Below, piece after piece: positions 36,962-47,094 of a DNA stretch of 64,000 bases. Numbering within the stretch: the stretch's first letter is position 1; each line of letters begins with the position of its first letter. The notes under the pieces were generated by a model. The model saw only the letters and a program-made list of their open reading frames with translations, made no database searches and was not told the DNA's origin. The stretch is from Enoplolaimus lenunculus (Eukaryota; Nematoda; Enoplea; Enoplida; Thoracostomopsidae), in NCBI GenBank assembly GCA_030248215.1, contig JASANG010001409.1, positions 1 to 64,000 on the forward strand, in the 5' to 3' direction. The translations under genes were made by a program, and so were the position numbers.

Positions 36962-37180
36962 GGCTTATGTACAGATCAGGGGCGAAGACTTTTTCTGTGG
37001 GACTGCAATAGAGTAAGCTTAAGCTTAAGACTAATTCTTTGGTTGGTTTAGGCTTAGACTTAGGCTTAAGCTAAGGAATATGTTCATTCTTACGCTTAGG
37101 TTTAGACTTTGGAATATGCTCATTCTTACGCTTAGGCTTAGGCTTATAATACTGTTCCACCCCTGTTCTTTACATGGGCC
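36962..37180. mobile_element. TTAGGC MITE, subfamily A
   Basis: GTACAGATCAGGGGCG at the left and CCACCCCTGTTCTTTACATG at the right. The inside has two CATTCTTACGCTTAGG linkers and several TTAGGC hexamers. Confidence 0.8.
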
Positions 37181-38065
37181 CTGACAACTTACTTTGAGCA
37201 TTTTTTTTGTTTTTATAGCGTTCATCCGTATTGAACCTACAATAGAATTGTATGATTTTCATACTGAAAATGTTTGAAATTTGTTCGCTGAAAATGTTCG
37301 AGTACAACGTATTTTGGTTAGATTTAGTGTTTTTTAGTTTGTGTGAAATTGAAAAATTTTAATTTATACTTGTACTTTTTTAGTCATTTTAGTTTGAAAT
37401 TTTGGATGAAATCAAAATCGACGTCGTTGTATTCGTTAATAAACCGACAATGTTTTTTGGCTGGCTGTTGGTAATAGATTATCGTGTGCATAATGTCGTT
37501 TCTTTATGTTTTTGGGTAGAGTCGAACTTTTTTTGGTAGATTTTGTTTATTGTTTTTATGATGCGTTATATATACGTAATACTTTTGAATTTGTAGTTAT
37601 CGTGATTGCAAGTATTCTCAAATGGCTACAGCATAATATGACCAACAAACGGTAGCTTTTCAAATATGACAATTCAACAAGTGCAGTAACATACAAACAT
37701 ATTCTGTAAAGCGTCAGATGCATGCATATGCATGATTAAGCCGTTTAGCCTAACGCGACCAATCAACGATTTGCGTAGTTCTTAAGGTAGGTAACTTACT
37801 TTTAGGTATAGGCGGTCCGATCATAATTTCTGCAAAATTTCAGGAATTTTTACGGTTTTGTGACCAAAGAGTACTATCAGCATAGAAAATTTAAAATTAA
37901 CGTCTGAAAAAAAATTTTTTTTGTTGCAAAGCAGATTCATTTTAACGTTTAAAATTTATAAGCACTTTAGCAAATACGTAGTCAAGTCGTTGCGTAATTA
38001 GTGCTTGAATTCGCATACTTGATGATTACGCAGAGTCGACCTGGAAATGTGTAGTCAGCGCCATT

Positions 38066-38215
38066 CGTCACCCGTACGGCGTCGTCCGGCGCTGTCCGTC
38101 ACCGTCCGTCACTACACGGTATCGTACGTGAGTTATTTGCGTACGATACTGCACGATAACGGACGGCGCCGGACGTGTGACGGACGGCACCCGACGTCAA
38201 CAGAAGTATAGCGCA
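38066..38215. mobile_element. CpG-rich ACGG palindromic element (family E)
   Basis: CACCCGTACGGCGTCGTCCG, a central TCGTACGTGAGTTATTTGCG, and the inverted ACGGACGGCGCCGGACG. One end reads AGTATAGCGCAAC. It stands out as a CpG-dense island in AT-rich DNA. Confidence 0.65.
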
Positions 38216-38289
38216 ACGTGGATACCCTGTGTTTGCGTATGATTACATGAGCTGAGCATGATTGAGTTTTAAGACGTTTTTTGACTGGT

Positions 38290-38631
38290 TTCTAAATGAA
38301 AAGACCTATCACTCCATCCTGGCATTGTTGTTTAAACATTTGAGAATATTGGCAAGTATGATCATCAATCCAAACCTTCTTCCATTTTGATTTTTTTTCA
38401 ATATTAATAGTGTGCCTTTTGTGAATTTCGTTTGTTTTGAAACTAAGTATATTTGGTTAATTCTAAATGAAAAGACCTATCACTCCATCCTGGCATTGTT
38501 GTTTAAACATTTGAGAATATTGGCAAGTATGATCATCAATCCAAACCTTCTTCCATTTTGATTTATTTTCAATATTAATAGTGTGCCTTTTGTGAATTTC
38601 GTTTGTTTTGAAACTAAGTATATTTGGTTAA
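38290..38631 (+). repeat. 171-bp tandem duplication
   Basis: Two consecutive copies starting TTCTAAATGAAAAGACC at 38290 and 38461. They are nearly identical: one T-run in copy 1 is interrupted by A in copy 2. No gene is visible in it. The near-identity indicates a recent event. Confidence 0.9.
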
Positions 38632-39171
38632 ATTATTGGTGTCTGTCTATATGTAAACAAAGAATTCGTGCCAGCTTCAAAGTTGTTGACCTAAAAGCCG
38701 GTTTACAAGAAAAGCGTATTTGGAGTTAAATGTTTAAGTGGAAGTCGCATTTATAGTGATGATACAATGTGTTTAGCAAGATATTGCGCAACAGTTTCCT
38801 GTTCGGCTTTTAAATTTAAAAAATTTGACGTGTAAAGCCATAATCGTAGGCACAGACAGGCATTTAAATTAGAGGGGGTTGCTGTTTAAAAAATGTGTAT
38901 CTTTTTATTAAAGCATAAGTTTAAGGTTTCTAGTGCCGTCTTGAAAGCCGCTGTTATAAATCCGTATACTTAGGTTTTATCTACAGGAACAGGAAGAAAA
39001 TGCGGCCGGACCCGTTTTGTGATGGTAGTTTGAATTTTGGGCCTAGAAATTAAAGAATTTAAGAATAAGTGTTGATAAGGTCAGACTTAGGCGTAAAAAT
39101 ATGCTTGTACTTAGGAAAGGTATGGCAATAAGCTTAGGTGTCTAGAAGTACTCTCAGGCTGCGGTTATTAA

Positions 39172-39297
39172 GCTTATTGTTTACTTCGAGATCAAGACGC
39201 TGAGGCACGATACGATGAGACTGGAACGCTGGTAGATTGGGAGAAGTCTTATAGTTTGAAATGGGCCAGTGTTTATGTTCATTCCAGGTTTATGTGA
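39172..39297 (+). pseudogene. Possible relic of an M13 (neprilysin-like) peptidase exon
   Basis: A 41-codon open stretch contains RDQDAEARYDETGTLVDWEK. This resembles the segment after the HExxH-type helix of M13 zinc metallopeptidases, where family members read roughly F-D-D-Q-G-x-x-Y-D-x-x-G-N-L-x-D-W-W. The stretch is closed by stops on both sides (TAA just before 39172, TGA at 39295). It lacks the upstream zinc-binding motif and has no convincing splice sites, so it looks like a fossil of a host gene fragment. Assignment is from memory of the motif only. Confidence 0.35.
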
Positions 39298-39620
39298 TTT
39301 CTTGGCTTCTGGTTGATCGGAAAGTGATTTTGACATATGGCTGTGTGTACTCAAAATGGTTATTGTTTAAATATCTAACATCTTTTCTGTTGATAGTCCT
39401 ATTTTGATTTGTCTGATGGAAAGAGAATTTTGGCTGTAGGTGGGAATCAGTACCGTTTAAGGGTAATAGATCAGTTTTAATATGGGGGTCTTATGTGGGG
39501 GGGGGGTCATGATTATAATAAGCGCTGGGGTAATATCGGCGGAACTGACAGAATGGGTTGCGTAGCGCTGGTTTTCGCAAAAAGCCATTTCGTACACATT
39601 TGTTATATTTTACTTGTCCT

Positions 39621-39776
39621 GGCCCGTATAAATTATCAGGTTTGGAACGTTTTTCTGTGAGAATGCAATAGAGTAAGCTTAAAGTTTTAGGCTGTTTTTG
39701 TGTTTGGCGTAGGTTTGGGGTTATGCTTAGGAATATGCTTATAATACTGTTCCGCCCATGTTCGTTACATTGGTCC
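39621..39776. mobile_element. Diverged TTAGGC MITE, subfamily A
   Basis: GGCCCGTATAAATTATCAGG and CCGCCCATGTTCGTTACATT ends, with few surviving TTAGG words. Confidence 0.65.
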
Positions 39777-40057
39777 TTGTCGTCATATAAGTAGCTGTAT
39801 AGCTTATACTTATGCAAAATTTCAAAAAAATTCATGGGTAAATGCCTAGTTTTAAAGAAGTGAAAAATGGTTATGAATTATTTAAAATACTTAACTTTTT
39901 CTGCATTAGACAGTCAAGTGTGTGTATCCTGGAAATTCTGTTGACTTCGTTTCGAGAGTAATTATTGCCATAGATTCATATCTATTCAGTTTGCCGTTTG
40001 ATAAAAGCATACCTTATAGAGTTTAATAAATTTCATCTTGTTTTTGTTGAAGACAGC

Positions 40058-40214
40058 TAATAGGGCCGATTGTGGCGGGTCTGTAAAACAGTAGGCTTAC
40101 ATTCTAGACTACTTACAATTTTTGCGTAGGCTAGGCATTGGAACTCATTTTTACGACGCGTTGGCTTAGGCTTAAGAATTCGCTCCATCTGCTGTACGCC
40201 TCTGAAAGTAACAG
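40058..40214. mobile_element. Diverged TTAGGC MITE, subfamily B
   Basis: Contains the B-type block GGGTCTGTAAAACAGTAGG and TTCTAGACTAC and ends near CTCTGAAAGTAACAG. Confidence 0.5.
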
Positions 40215-40277
40215 AGTTCAAAATATGTAGACGATAACTTTGAAACTTACGTTTATAAAAACTGTTGAAAGAAATAT

Positions 40278-40548
40278 TTAACCCCTTCTCTCATTGAGTT
40301 GCCCATAGGCAACTCAGCGCAGTGTATATACGTTAAATAGTATATATCGCATCGTGTTTAACAATTGCAACACGTATACATCGTACTAAATCACCACAAG
40401 ACGGGAGAGCCCCCTTGGGCTCGAGCGTCAACCTCCTATAGCGGAGTGGTGGTGGTATACGCCTCCCACTCCAGTCACTGGAGTTCGAATCCTAGCATAG
40501 AAGTAGGTCTCAGGCGAAATAGAAAATATTCATGTGAGAAATGGTTAA
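40278..40548 (+). mobile_element. Element with tRNA-like core and TTAACCC ends (family F)
   Basis: Ends TTAACCCCTTCTC and GAGAAATGGTTAA are inverted. At about 40434-40500 lies a tRNA-like segment with an A-box-like TATAGCGGAGTGGTGG and a B-box-like GAGTTCGAATCC. An acceptor stem does not close, so it is not a working tRNA. The structure combines SINE-like promoter boxes with transposon-like ends. Confidence 0.7.
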
Positions 40549-40816
40549 GTGAAAAATTTTCAGGTTACAATCATTAAACAAGCTTTATAATTTGCGTGTA
40601 AAAACGAGCAGATCTCAAATCATGGGGTCTAATTTTTCCTAGGAAAAATTAACAGACGGGTCTAATTTTGTCGATAGTACACAAATTTAGACGATCTGAT
40701 TTTTTCCACTAAAATTCGGACGGGGTCTAATTTTTTCTGGGAACAATCAGACGGAGTCTGGTGTTTTCAATAAGACCGTCATCGGTGGGATCGAACCTTA
40801 AAATTTGATTGGTGTT

Positions 40817-41011
40817 TTATATATTCGAGTGGCTGTATATAGTAAATGAACAACTATCGCTTTGGCACTTGACAGACAACCCCAAAACTGGCTCCGGCCG
40901 AGAGCAGGCATTAGAAATAATTTGCGTACATTTAGGTTTAGTATTGACAAAGCCTTTCCAATGTGTTGTTTCCCTTAAACACAGATTATTGAGGTCCCCA
41001 GCAAAGCACAC
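40817..41011 (-). CDS. Cysteine-rich open segment, possible terminal exon
   Basis: A minus-strand open frame reads GDLNNLCLRETTHWKGF, KPKCTQIISNACSRP, VKCQSDSCSFTIY and ends at a stop at 40817. The spaced cysteines look protein-like. The only nearby acceptor (TTTTTTGCAG) is the end of the adjacent GAGTC-type MITE (41008-41220), so the exon would have been reshaped by that insertion. An open stretch with a cysteine beyond the MITE (about 41225-41258) may be its severed continuation. It could be a further exon of the gene at 41844-43576 or a relic. Confidence 0.25.
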   Translation of the reverse strand: MCFAGDLNNLCLRETTHWKGFVNTKPKCTQIISNACSRPEPVLGLSVKCQSDSCSFTIYSHSNI

Positions 41012-41220
41012 TGCAAAAAATGGTGAGTCAAATTGACTCCCTCTGAAATAGGCTCTACGGGACTACACAAATTGAGTCAAATTAGATTCCGACAGAATCA
41101 AATTCGACTCACTAAAGTCGTCCGTTCGACTATGGCGCAGTCGAATTTGACTTAGTTTGTGTAGTCCCGTAGAGCCTACTTCGGCGAGAGTCAATTTGAC
41201 TCACCATTTTTTGCAGTGTA
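41008..41220. mobile_element. GAGTC-type MITE (family C)
   Basis: CACTGCAAAAAATGGTGAGT to ACTCACCATTTTTTGCAGTG, about 212 bp of two inverted halves with reiterated GAGTCAAATTGACTC-type words and TGTGTAGTCCCG in each half. Confidence 0.85.
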
Positions 41221-41384
41221 TCAACGCCAGTATTGCCGAAACATTTTCTATACTCATATAAAATTCAAAACAAAATGAACGTGACCATTTTTTTATTTTC
41301 ACGTCTTTTTCTTGAAATATCTTGTGCATTCAACATTGCCTGAGATCAATTTCTGAAAGTTAAATAAACAAATTTTCTAAAATC

Positions 41385-41840
41385 ACTAAATCTAATAATG
41401 CTTAGCTTTAAAAGTAGCCAATTAAATCACTAGAATCGCTAAATCCAATAATGCTTAGGTTTAATTGGTTATTTTTAAACCTAAGGATTATTGGATTTAG
41501 CGATTCAAGTGATTTAACTGGCTATTTTGAAACCTAAGCATTGGAGTTAGTGATTCTACTGATTTAATTGGCTATTCTTAAATGTAAGGATTATGGAATT
41601 TGGTGATTCCAGTGATTTAATTGGCAATTTTTAAACGTAAGGATTTTTGAATTTAGTGATTTAATTGGCTATTTTTAAACCTGAGCATTATTGGATTTAG
41701 TGATTCTACTGATGTAATTGGCTATTTTTAAACCTAAGCATTATTGGTTTTAGTGATTCTACTGATTTAATTGGCTATTTTTAAACCTGAGCATTATTGG
41801 ATTTAGTTATTCTAGTGATTTAATTGGCTTTTTTATATCA
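41385..41840. repeat. ~53-bp satellite array with an orientation switch
   Basis: About eight units of GATTTAATTGGCTATTTTTA then AACCTAAGCATTATTGGATT. Units left of about 41463 run in the opposite direction to those on the right, giving a head-to-head junction. Units vary by substitutions and some are shortened. Confidence 0.85.
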
Positions 41841-41843
41841 ATA

Positions 41844-43576
41844 TTAACTTGTTGTTTTTGTTTCATAATGCAGCCAGTCAACCAGGACGCAGGTTAGCCC
41901 TATATTCATCTTTGAACTATTTCTTGTAGTGGTTTTTGAAAATTGCTGCTGTAAGTTTTATTTATATTTGAATTAGTATTCGAGTAGGTATCGCAAGTGA
42001 ATGACTTGGGCTTGGCTATGCTCATGAGTAGCGAATTAAACTTATTTTTGGTTCTAAAAAGTTTCAGCCGATTAATGGTTTTACTTACAAATTTCATATG
42101 ATCTTCAGCTTCGTTATCAATATGATATGTGAACCAGTTAAATTCTGATTTGCCTTCTCGTTTATGTCCTTCACGCAGTGTATAACAGTCTTCTCCAGGT
42201 TCAATAAGTATCTGTTATATATATTTATTTATATATATACATATATATAATAAAATAATCCAGAAAACAACGGACATGGCAACGAACAAAAATGCTACGG
42301 ATAGTCATTCCTGCCCAAAACAGAGAATGACATAAGAGATGGGGGTTCATTGGTCCAACTAACAAAAGGTGGCGAAGGGCGGATTAAACATAAATAACAG
42401 TTCGTAACCGAATAATAAGGGGGTACCCTCTGGAGAAATCAAATAAATAACAGGCCTCCCCTCTTATTCGGGTCACTTTAGTACCTAGCGAAAGCATAAA
42501 TTCTAAAAGCCAAATGTTTTTTAAACGCTAATGTCGAAATGTTTAACCCTTTCTCACATGAATATTTTCTATTTCCACTGAGACCTACTTTTATGTTAGG
42601 ATTCGAACTCCAGTGACTGGAGTGGGAGGTGTATACCATCACCACTCAGCTACAGGAGCTTAACGCTCGAGCCCGAGGGGGCTCTCACGTCTTGTGGTGA
42701 TTTAGTACAATGTATACGTGTTGCAATTGTTAAACACGGTGCGATATATACTATTTAACGTATATACACTGCGCTGAGTTGCCTATAGGCAACTCAATGT
42801 GAGAAGGGGTTAAAGGCAAAACTAACCGTCTCTTTTCCTTTTGGTGATTCTGATGAACATTCTTCTCCCAGCCTGAATTCAAACGCATACGATTTCAAGC
42901 CCATCGTTGTTTCGATTTTGTATTTACCATTTCCGAGATCAGAAAATACCTAAAATATTTGGTTGTTAGTTGAACTTGTAAGCCAACAAAGCAAAAAATG
43001 GTGAGTCAAATTGACTATCTTCGAAATAGGCTGTATGGAATTAATACACAAAGTGAGTCAAATTCAATTCCGCCAGTAGTCAAATTCAACTCACTGAGTC
43101 GCACGTTTGCCTCTGGTGGAGTCGAATTTGACTCAGTTTGTGTAGTCCCGTCGAGCGTATTTCGGATAGAGTCAATTTGACTCACCATTTTTTTGCAGTG
43201 TATATACTGAAACGAAAACAGTGTTATTCATTTTTTGTAATATTCCGCGTAGGACATTTTGCAATTTTTGCAGTTCTGGCAGGTACCGGTTAAATATTTG
43301 CGATATGCATATCAGACAAGCGCAAACCTTTCATTTTTATAAGCCGTGAATATTTTTCTAACCTGTAGAGAATGACCAAAAATTAGATACCATTTGCAAG
43401 TTTGACAATCAAACTTGTTCGTCATAAAGATAAATTTTTACTCGCTTACTTCAGCCGGCAAAACGAACGCTTTAATATTTTAAACAATTTTCAAAATATC
43501 GTCACAAAAATGACAACCATATATACCTTAGTAGGATTAATTTTGGTGACCATCTTTCTGACAGGCCATGGAACTC
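41844..43576 (-). CDS. 3' part of an unidentified multi-exon gene
   Basis: Consecutive minus-strand exons fit with GT-AG borders. They are 43576-43527 (VPWPVRKMVTKINPTK in one reading), 43413-43363 (FDCQTCKWYLIFGHSLQ), 42949-42827 (begins VFSDLGNGKYKIETTMGLK), 42211-42089 (begins ILIEPGEDCYTLREGHKRE, ends NEAEDHMKF) and 41945-41844 (begins QFSKTTTRNSSKMNIGL, ends in TAA). The last four junctions are all phase 0. The 123-nt middle exons are the best supported, with strong acceptors and the donors GTTAGT and GTAAGT. Paired cysteines suggest a secreted or extracellular protein. I do not recognise the family. One intron holds a GAGTC-type MITE and a tRNA-like element. If the 42089 donor is not used, the frame would instead stop at 41906. 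Confidence 0.5.
42214..42256 (+). repeat. AT dinucleotide-rich tract
   Basis: TATATATATTTATTTATATA followed by further TA steps, immediately upstream (minus strand) of the exon at 42211-42089. It is the polypyrimidine-poor side of that intron. Confidence 0.7.
42542..42813 (-). mobile_element. tRNA-like core element (family F), reverse orientation
   Basis: Reverse complement of the 40278 type, with TTAACCCTTTCTCACATGAA at one end and GAGAAGGGGTTAA at the other. It sits in an intron of the minus-strand gene, 14 bases from the 42827 donor. Confidence 0.7.
42990..43201. mobile_element. GAGTC-type MITE (family C)
   Basis: GCAAAAAATGGTGAGTCAAA to CTCACCATTTTTTTGCAGTG with two inverted halves. It lies in the intron between exons 43413-43363 and 42949-42827. 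Confidence 0.85.
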
Positions 43577-43684
43577 CTGAAATAGTGGATAAAATTTGAA
43601 TTTGTGCAAAATTTTCATATTTCAAACGCATTGGTTGTTCGTGGGCCATCGTTTGCAGTTACACAATTAATAGTTTTCACAGTT

Positions 43685-43880
43685 GGCAGTGCTGGAACAG
43701 ACAGGGTCGAGGCTCTCCCCAGACCCCAGGATGGATGCCTCCAGACTCCACGAGCGAAAAGCCAGACGCATTTCCAAACTTCGGCGGTTTTTGTTTCAAC
43801 CGGTTAGGGTCGAGGCCCGTTTAGGTGTGGGGGGCCCCCAAAATGGGGTGTATGAGGGTTGGCTGCTCCAGGCCTGATGA
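43685..43880. repeat. GC-richer dispersed repeat
   Basis: CCCCAGACCCCAGGATGG and GGGGGGCCCCCAAAATGGGG, ending near GGCTGCTCCAGGCC. Related pieces (GAAGCAGCCA..., GGAGCAGCCA...) are at about 9465-9550 and 60210-60350. The open frames here are probably not genes. Confidence 0.4.
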
Positions 43881-44126
43881 CTGGTCAATTGCGATAGATT
43901 GATACATTGTGATGCTTATCGCTCACTGATTGGAAAGTTACAAGACCTATCACTAACTGATAAATCGGTGGTTTACGCACATTTGAGAATATGGCCATGG
44001 AAATCTATTAATGTTTTTTTACTGAAGCAGAAAACAAAACAATTTCTTGGAGACGACAGGAAATACACAAATTTGCAAATAAACGGTAAAAAACGCAGTA
44101 GAGTTCAAATATTTATCGCTTGTTTG

Positions 44127-44406
44127 TCCAATGTTTCTTTAAGGGGCGTAACAGTAGATTAAGCGTAGCCTAAGCCTAAGCCTAAGCCTAAGCCCAAGCC
44201 CAAGCCTAAGCCTAAGCCTAAGTCCAAACCTAAACCTAAGCCTAAGTCTAAGCCTAAGCCCAAGCCTAAGCCTAAGCCTAAGCCTAAGCCTAAGCCCAAG
44301 CCTAAGCCTAAGCCTAAGCCTAAGGATAAAGATAAGCCTAAGCCTAAGCCTAAGCGTAAGCCTAAGCTTAAACAAAAAAATGTAATCTAGAATCTAAACC
44401 TACTCT
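44127..44406. mobile_element. TTAGGC MITE, subfamily B, with a long telomere-like array
   Basis: The B-type left end is GTCCAATGTTTCTTTAAGGG then GCGTAACAGTAGATTAAGCG. A continuous CCTAAG array follows at 44163-44372 (about 35 hexamers, with variants CCCAAG, TCCAAA, GATAAA), then the B-type block TGTAATCTAGAATC. The right end is missing. It is by far the longest interstitial telomere-like tract in the window. Confidence 0.85.
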
Positions 44407-44729
44407 CTTAATTGCAACATTTGCTCTTCCAGCGTTACCCTTGAAGTCTATTTAGCATACTTCTATTTTTCACAAGCTTTGGTTCAGTAAACTATACATA
44501 TGCACCAATGAATTTTGACAGACCAACCTTCATTTGACAAATATTCGTCAAAATTTTCACTCTTATAAACAGTCCAACTTCCGATAAATTTTTGCATAAT
44601 TTCAATTTATTTTAAATAAAAAAACTTCTAAAATAGCTGGTTTGTACAGAACGACCGCAAAGCAGATAATTTTGGGAATTAAAAATCACAAATATTTTGA
44701 AACAAAGAGTCAAACACCTGATCTGCAAT

Positions 44730-45102
44730 TTTGGGATTTCGGGATATGATCGAAGGTTGGGTTTTGGGATTTTTGGGATTTTTGGGATTCGGAAATGTGG
44801 TTGAAGGCAAGAAATGCTCCTAAAAGCCTAAGTCTAAACCTAAGCCTAAGCATAAGATTTAGCCCAAAAATCATTTAGGGTCTAATGCATGTTTAAACCA
44901 AAACTATTCGTAAAGCTTCAGCCTATTATGCTAAGCATAAGCCTAAACTTTAGCCCACGCCTAAGCCTAAAGCCTTGCCTAGTTCTAAACCTAATCTTGA
45001 CACAAACGATTGCGTAATCCTAAACCTAAGCCTAAGCCTAAGCTCAATGAATTCCGTGTAATTTAATTCTATAGAAATCACAAAATCCCGAAATCCCAAA
45101 AT
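44730..45102. mobile_element. Element with TTTTGGGATTTCGGGAT ends and CCTAAG interior
   Basis: Inverted ends TTTTGGGATTTCGGGAT (about 44732) and ATCCCGAAATCCCAAAA (about 45084-45100). The inside is rich in diverged CCTAAG words although the ends are unrelated to subfamilies A and B. Confidence 0.6.
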
Positions 45103-45678
45103 GCCACCACAAACAATTATCAATTTTTTAGCTGGGTCGAAAGAATACTGGGACAGCAGTAAAGTATACCTGAGCTCTTGTCATTGATTAACAAACGCAC
45201 AAAACAAATACAAAATAAAAAGTGTACATTCACACGAAACGCAAATATGTTTTTGATGCTTCTAATTTTAACAGTTGAAAATGACAAAAAAATTGAACTT
45301 TCAGGCAAAAGTTGACCTGCTACTCCACCACGCCCCCCCCAACCCCTGGGTCCGAGGGCGATGGGCCTTTTCATGGGCACTGATTCGACCCATAATAAAA
45401 GCGATCGCTCCTAACTTGCTAATTTAGCAATTGCTGTTAACATTTGAATGCCTTGGTTACTGTAATCTTTGAAACCTATGTTGTATTCTTCTAATGTGGT
45501 TCACATATCCTTTTGTCAGAAGTGTTGTTTAAGGTTACGCCGCTTTACTAGAAACCTCTGAATGTTTTTAGATTCCGCCACTTTTAAAGTTTAATCATTC
45601 GGGATTTTAGCAAATGCGCTTAAACCCACATTGTAAATTCCAATGAATTGATTAATCAATTCAACTAACGAGTTAGTT

Positions 45679-45900
45679 ACACTGCAAAAATGGTGAGTCA
45701 ATTTGACTCTCTCCGAAACAGGCTTTTCCGGACTAAGCAAACTGAGTCAAAATTTGACTCCGCTAGAGTCAAATTCGCATTAATGAGTCGCTCAGTGAGT
45801 CGAATTTGACTCTGGCGAAGTCAAGTTTGACTCAGTTTGTGTAGTGCGGAAAAGCCTATTTCGGAAAGAGTCAATTTGACTCACCATTTTTTGCAGAGTA
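45679..45900. mobile_element. GAGTC-type MITE (family C) nested in family D
   Basis: CACTGCAAAAATGGTGAGTC to CTCACCATTTTTTGCAGAG, flanked by TA on both sides (a possible TA target duplication). Confidence 0.8.
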
Positions 45901-46049
45901 TTTCTGAGTTAATAACTGCAAACATTTACTTACTCTGATTTGAGTTGACTCTGCGTGATTGATTAAGTACCTCAGAACGAATTAAATCAACTTAAAATTC
46001 TCTGAGTTGTAATAGTCCTAACTCAGACTGACTGATTCAACTTATTCTG

Positions 46050-46252
46050 CACTGCAAAAAATGGTGAGTCAATTTGACTCTCTCCGAAATAGTCTTTTCC
46101 TGACTACACAAACGGAGTCAAAATTCGACTTCGTAAGAGTCAAATTGAATCGAATTTGACTCAGGCAGAGTCAAATTTTGACTCAGTTTGTGTAGTCAAG
46201 GTAAAGCCCATTTCGGAGAGAGTCAATTTGACGCACCATTTTTTGCAGTGTA
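46050..46252. mobile_element. Second family C MITE nested in the same family D element
   Basis: CACTGCAAAAAATGGTGAGT to GCACCATTTTTTGCAGTGTA, inserted within ATTCTG|AGTTAAAATC of the host element. Confidence 0.8.
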
Positions 46253-46559
46253 AGTTAAAATCAACTCATTGAAATTTACAGTACGCCTGACAATCTTCCC
46301 AAACTCGATGGACCCGTTTGCCGTTAAAAAATGTTTGGATCCGTCACTACAACGCTTTTATAGCTCGTAACATCTGTAGTTTACAACACTTACGCTATTC
46401 AGTTTAAAAACAACAAAGCCAAGATAAGGATTGCAAAAAACTAAAACTAAATAAATACTAATATCCTATAGTAACACAGTTTGAAATACAGCGTTGCTAA
46501 GTAAGCTATTTTACAGAGGCGTAGCGAGGATGTCATTTCTAGAAGGTATAGTCTCATTT

Positions 46560-46848
46560 AGGGTTGCGCTGTACTTTTGTCGACGTCCGACGCCGTCCGT
46601 CACCCGTCCGCCGACGTCCGTCACCCTTCTGGCGCCGTCCGTCGCCGTGAGTTACCCGTACGCCGCCGTCCGTCACCGTACGGCACCTTCCGTCACCGTG
46701 CGGTATCGTACGCAAATAACTCACGTACCATAACGTATGATTGTATGGTACGAACGGCGTCTGATGGCGCCGTACGGATGACGGACGGTGACGGACGGCG
46801 CCGTCCTTGTGACGCACGGTGACGGACGGCGCCGGACGTCGAGGCAAC
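46560..46848. mobile_element. CpG-rich ACGG palindromic element (family E), long copy
   Basis: Left half: GTCGACGTCCGACGCCGTCC and repeated CCGTCCGTCACC. Right half: repeated GGTGACGGACGGCGCCG. The centre is TATCGTACGCAAATAACTCA. It is an extreme CpG island made of ~12-bp words. Frames through it are compositional. Confidence 0.75.
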
Positions 46849-47094
46849 CTTTAAGTTTTTTGCGACTGACCGCCTCGACCGAGAAAATTTTGGTCACCTA
46901 TAGGATTCAGTAGGTAACACTAAAACCTGTAAAATGGGTTTTTTCTCGTCTGTTCAGTTGGATAAAATAGAAAACGGACATGTGGAAAAGAGTTAAGTGA
47001 AACATGATACAGTGTGCGTAAAAACTGCGATATTTGTTATGAAAACATCAGGATGCCGAAATTGATCATCAGATTGACACATAGTGCACGCTAA

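Larger units (their letters stand above)
37181..39171. other. Intergenic, repeats only
   Basis: Contains a family E element, the 171-bp tandem duplication and AT-rich unique DNA. No exon with credible splice sites was found. Confidence 0.4.
45629..46285. mobile_element. GAGTT-type MITE (family D) split by two insertions
   Basis: Starts ACATTGTAAATTCCAATG and ends TCATTGAAATTTACAGT. Two family C elements interrupt it (45679-45900 and 46050-46252). Removing them leaves D sequence in the usual order. Confidence 0.8.

Noticed and set aside
40434-40505. A tRNA gene
   Set aside because: A and B boxes are present but the acceptor stem does not pair and the same core recurs in several transposon-like copies, so it is a tRNA-derived repeat.
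43510-43599. Signal-peptide-like frame beginning MTTIYTLVGLILVT (plus strand)
   Set aside because: It is only 29 codons with no splice partner and lies antisense to a better-supported minus-strand exon (43576-43527).
44163-44372. A true chromosome end or fusion site
   Set aside because: The array lies between MITE-specific sequences and unique DNA continues on both sides.
46554-46847. Open frames on both strands rich in Arg/Thr/Val
   Set aside because: They translate the ACGG-repeat MITE; all frames stay open because the words lack stops.
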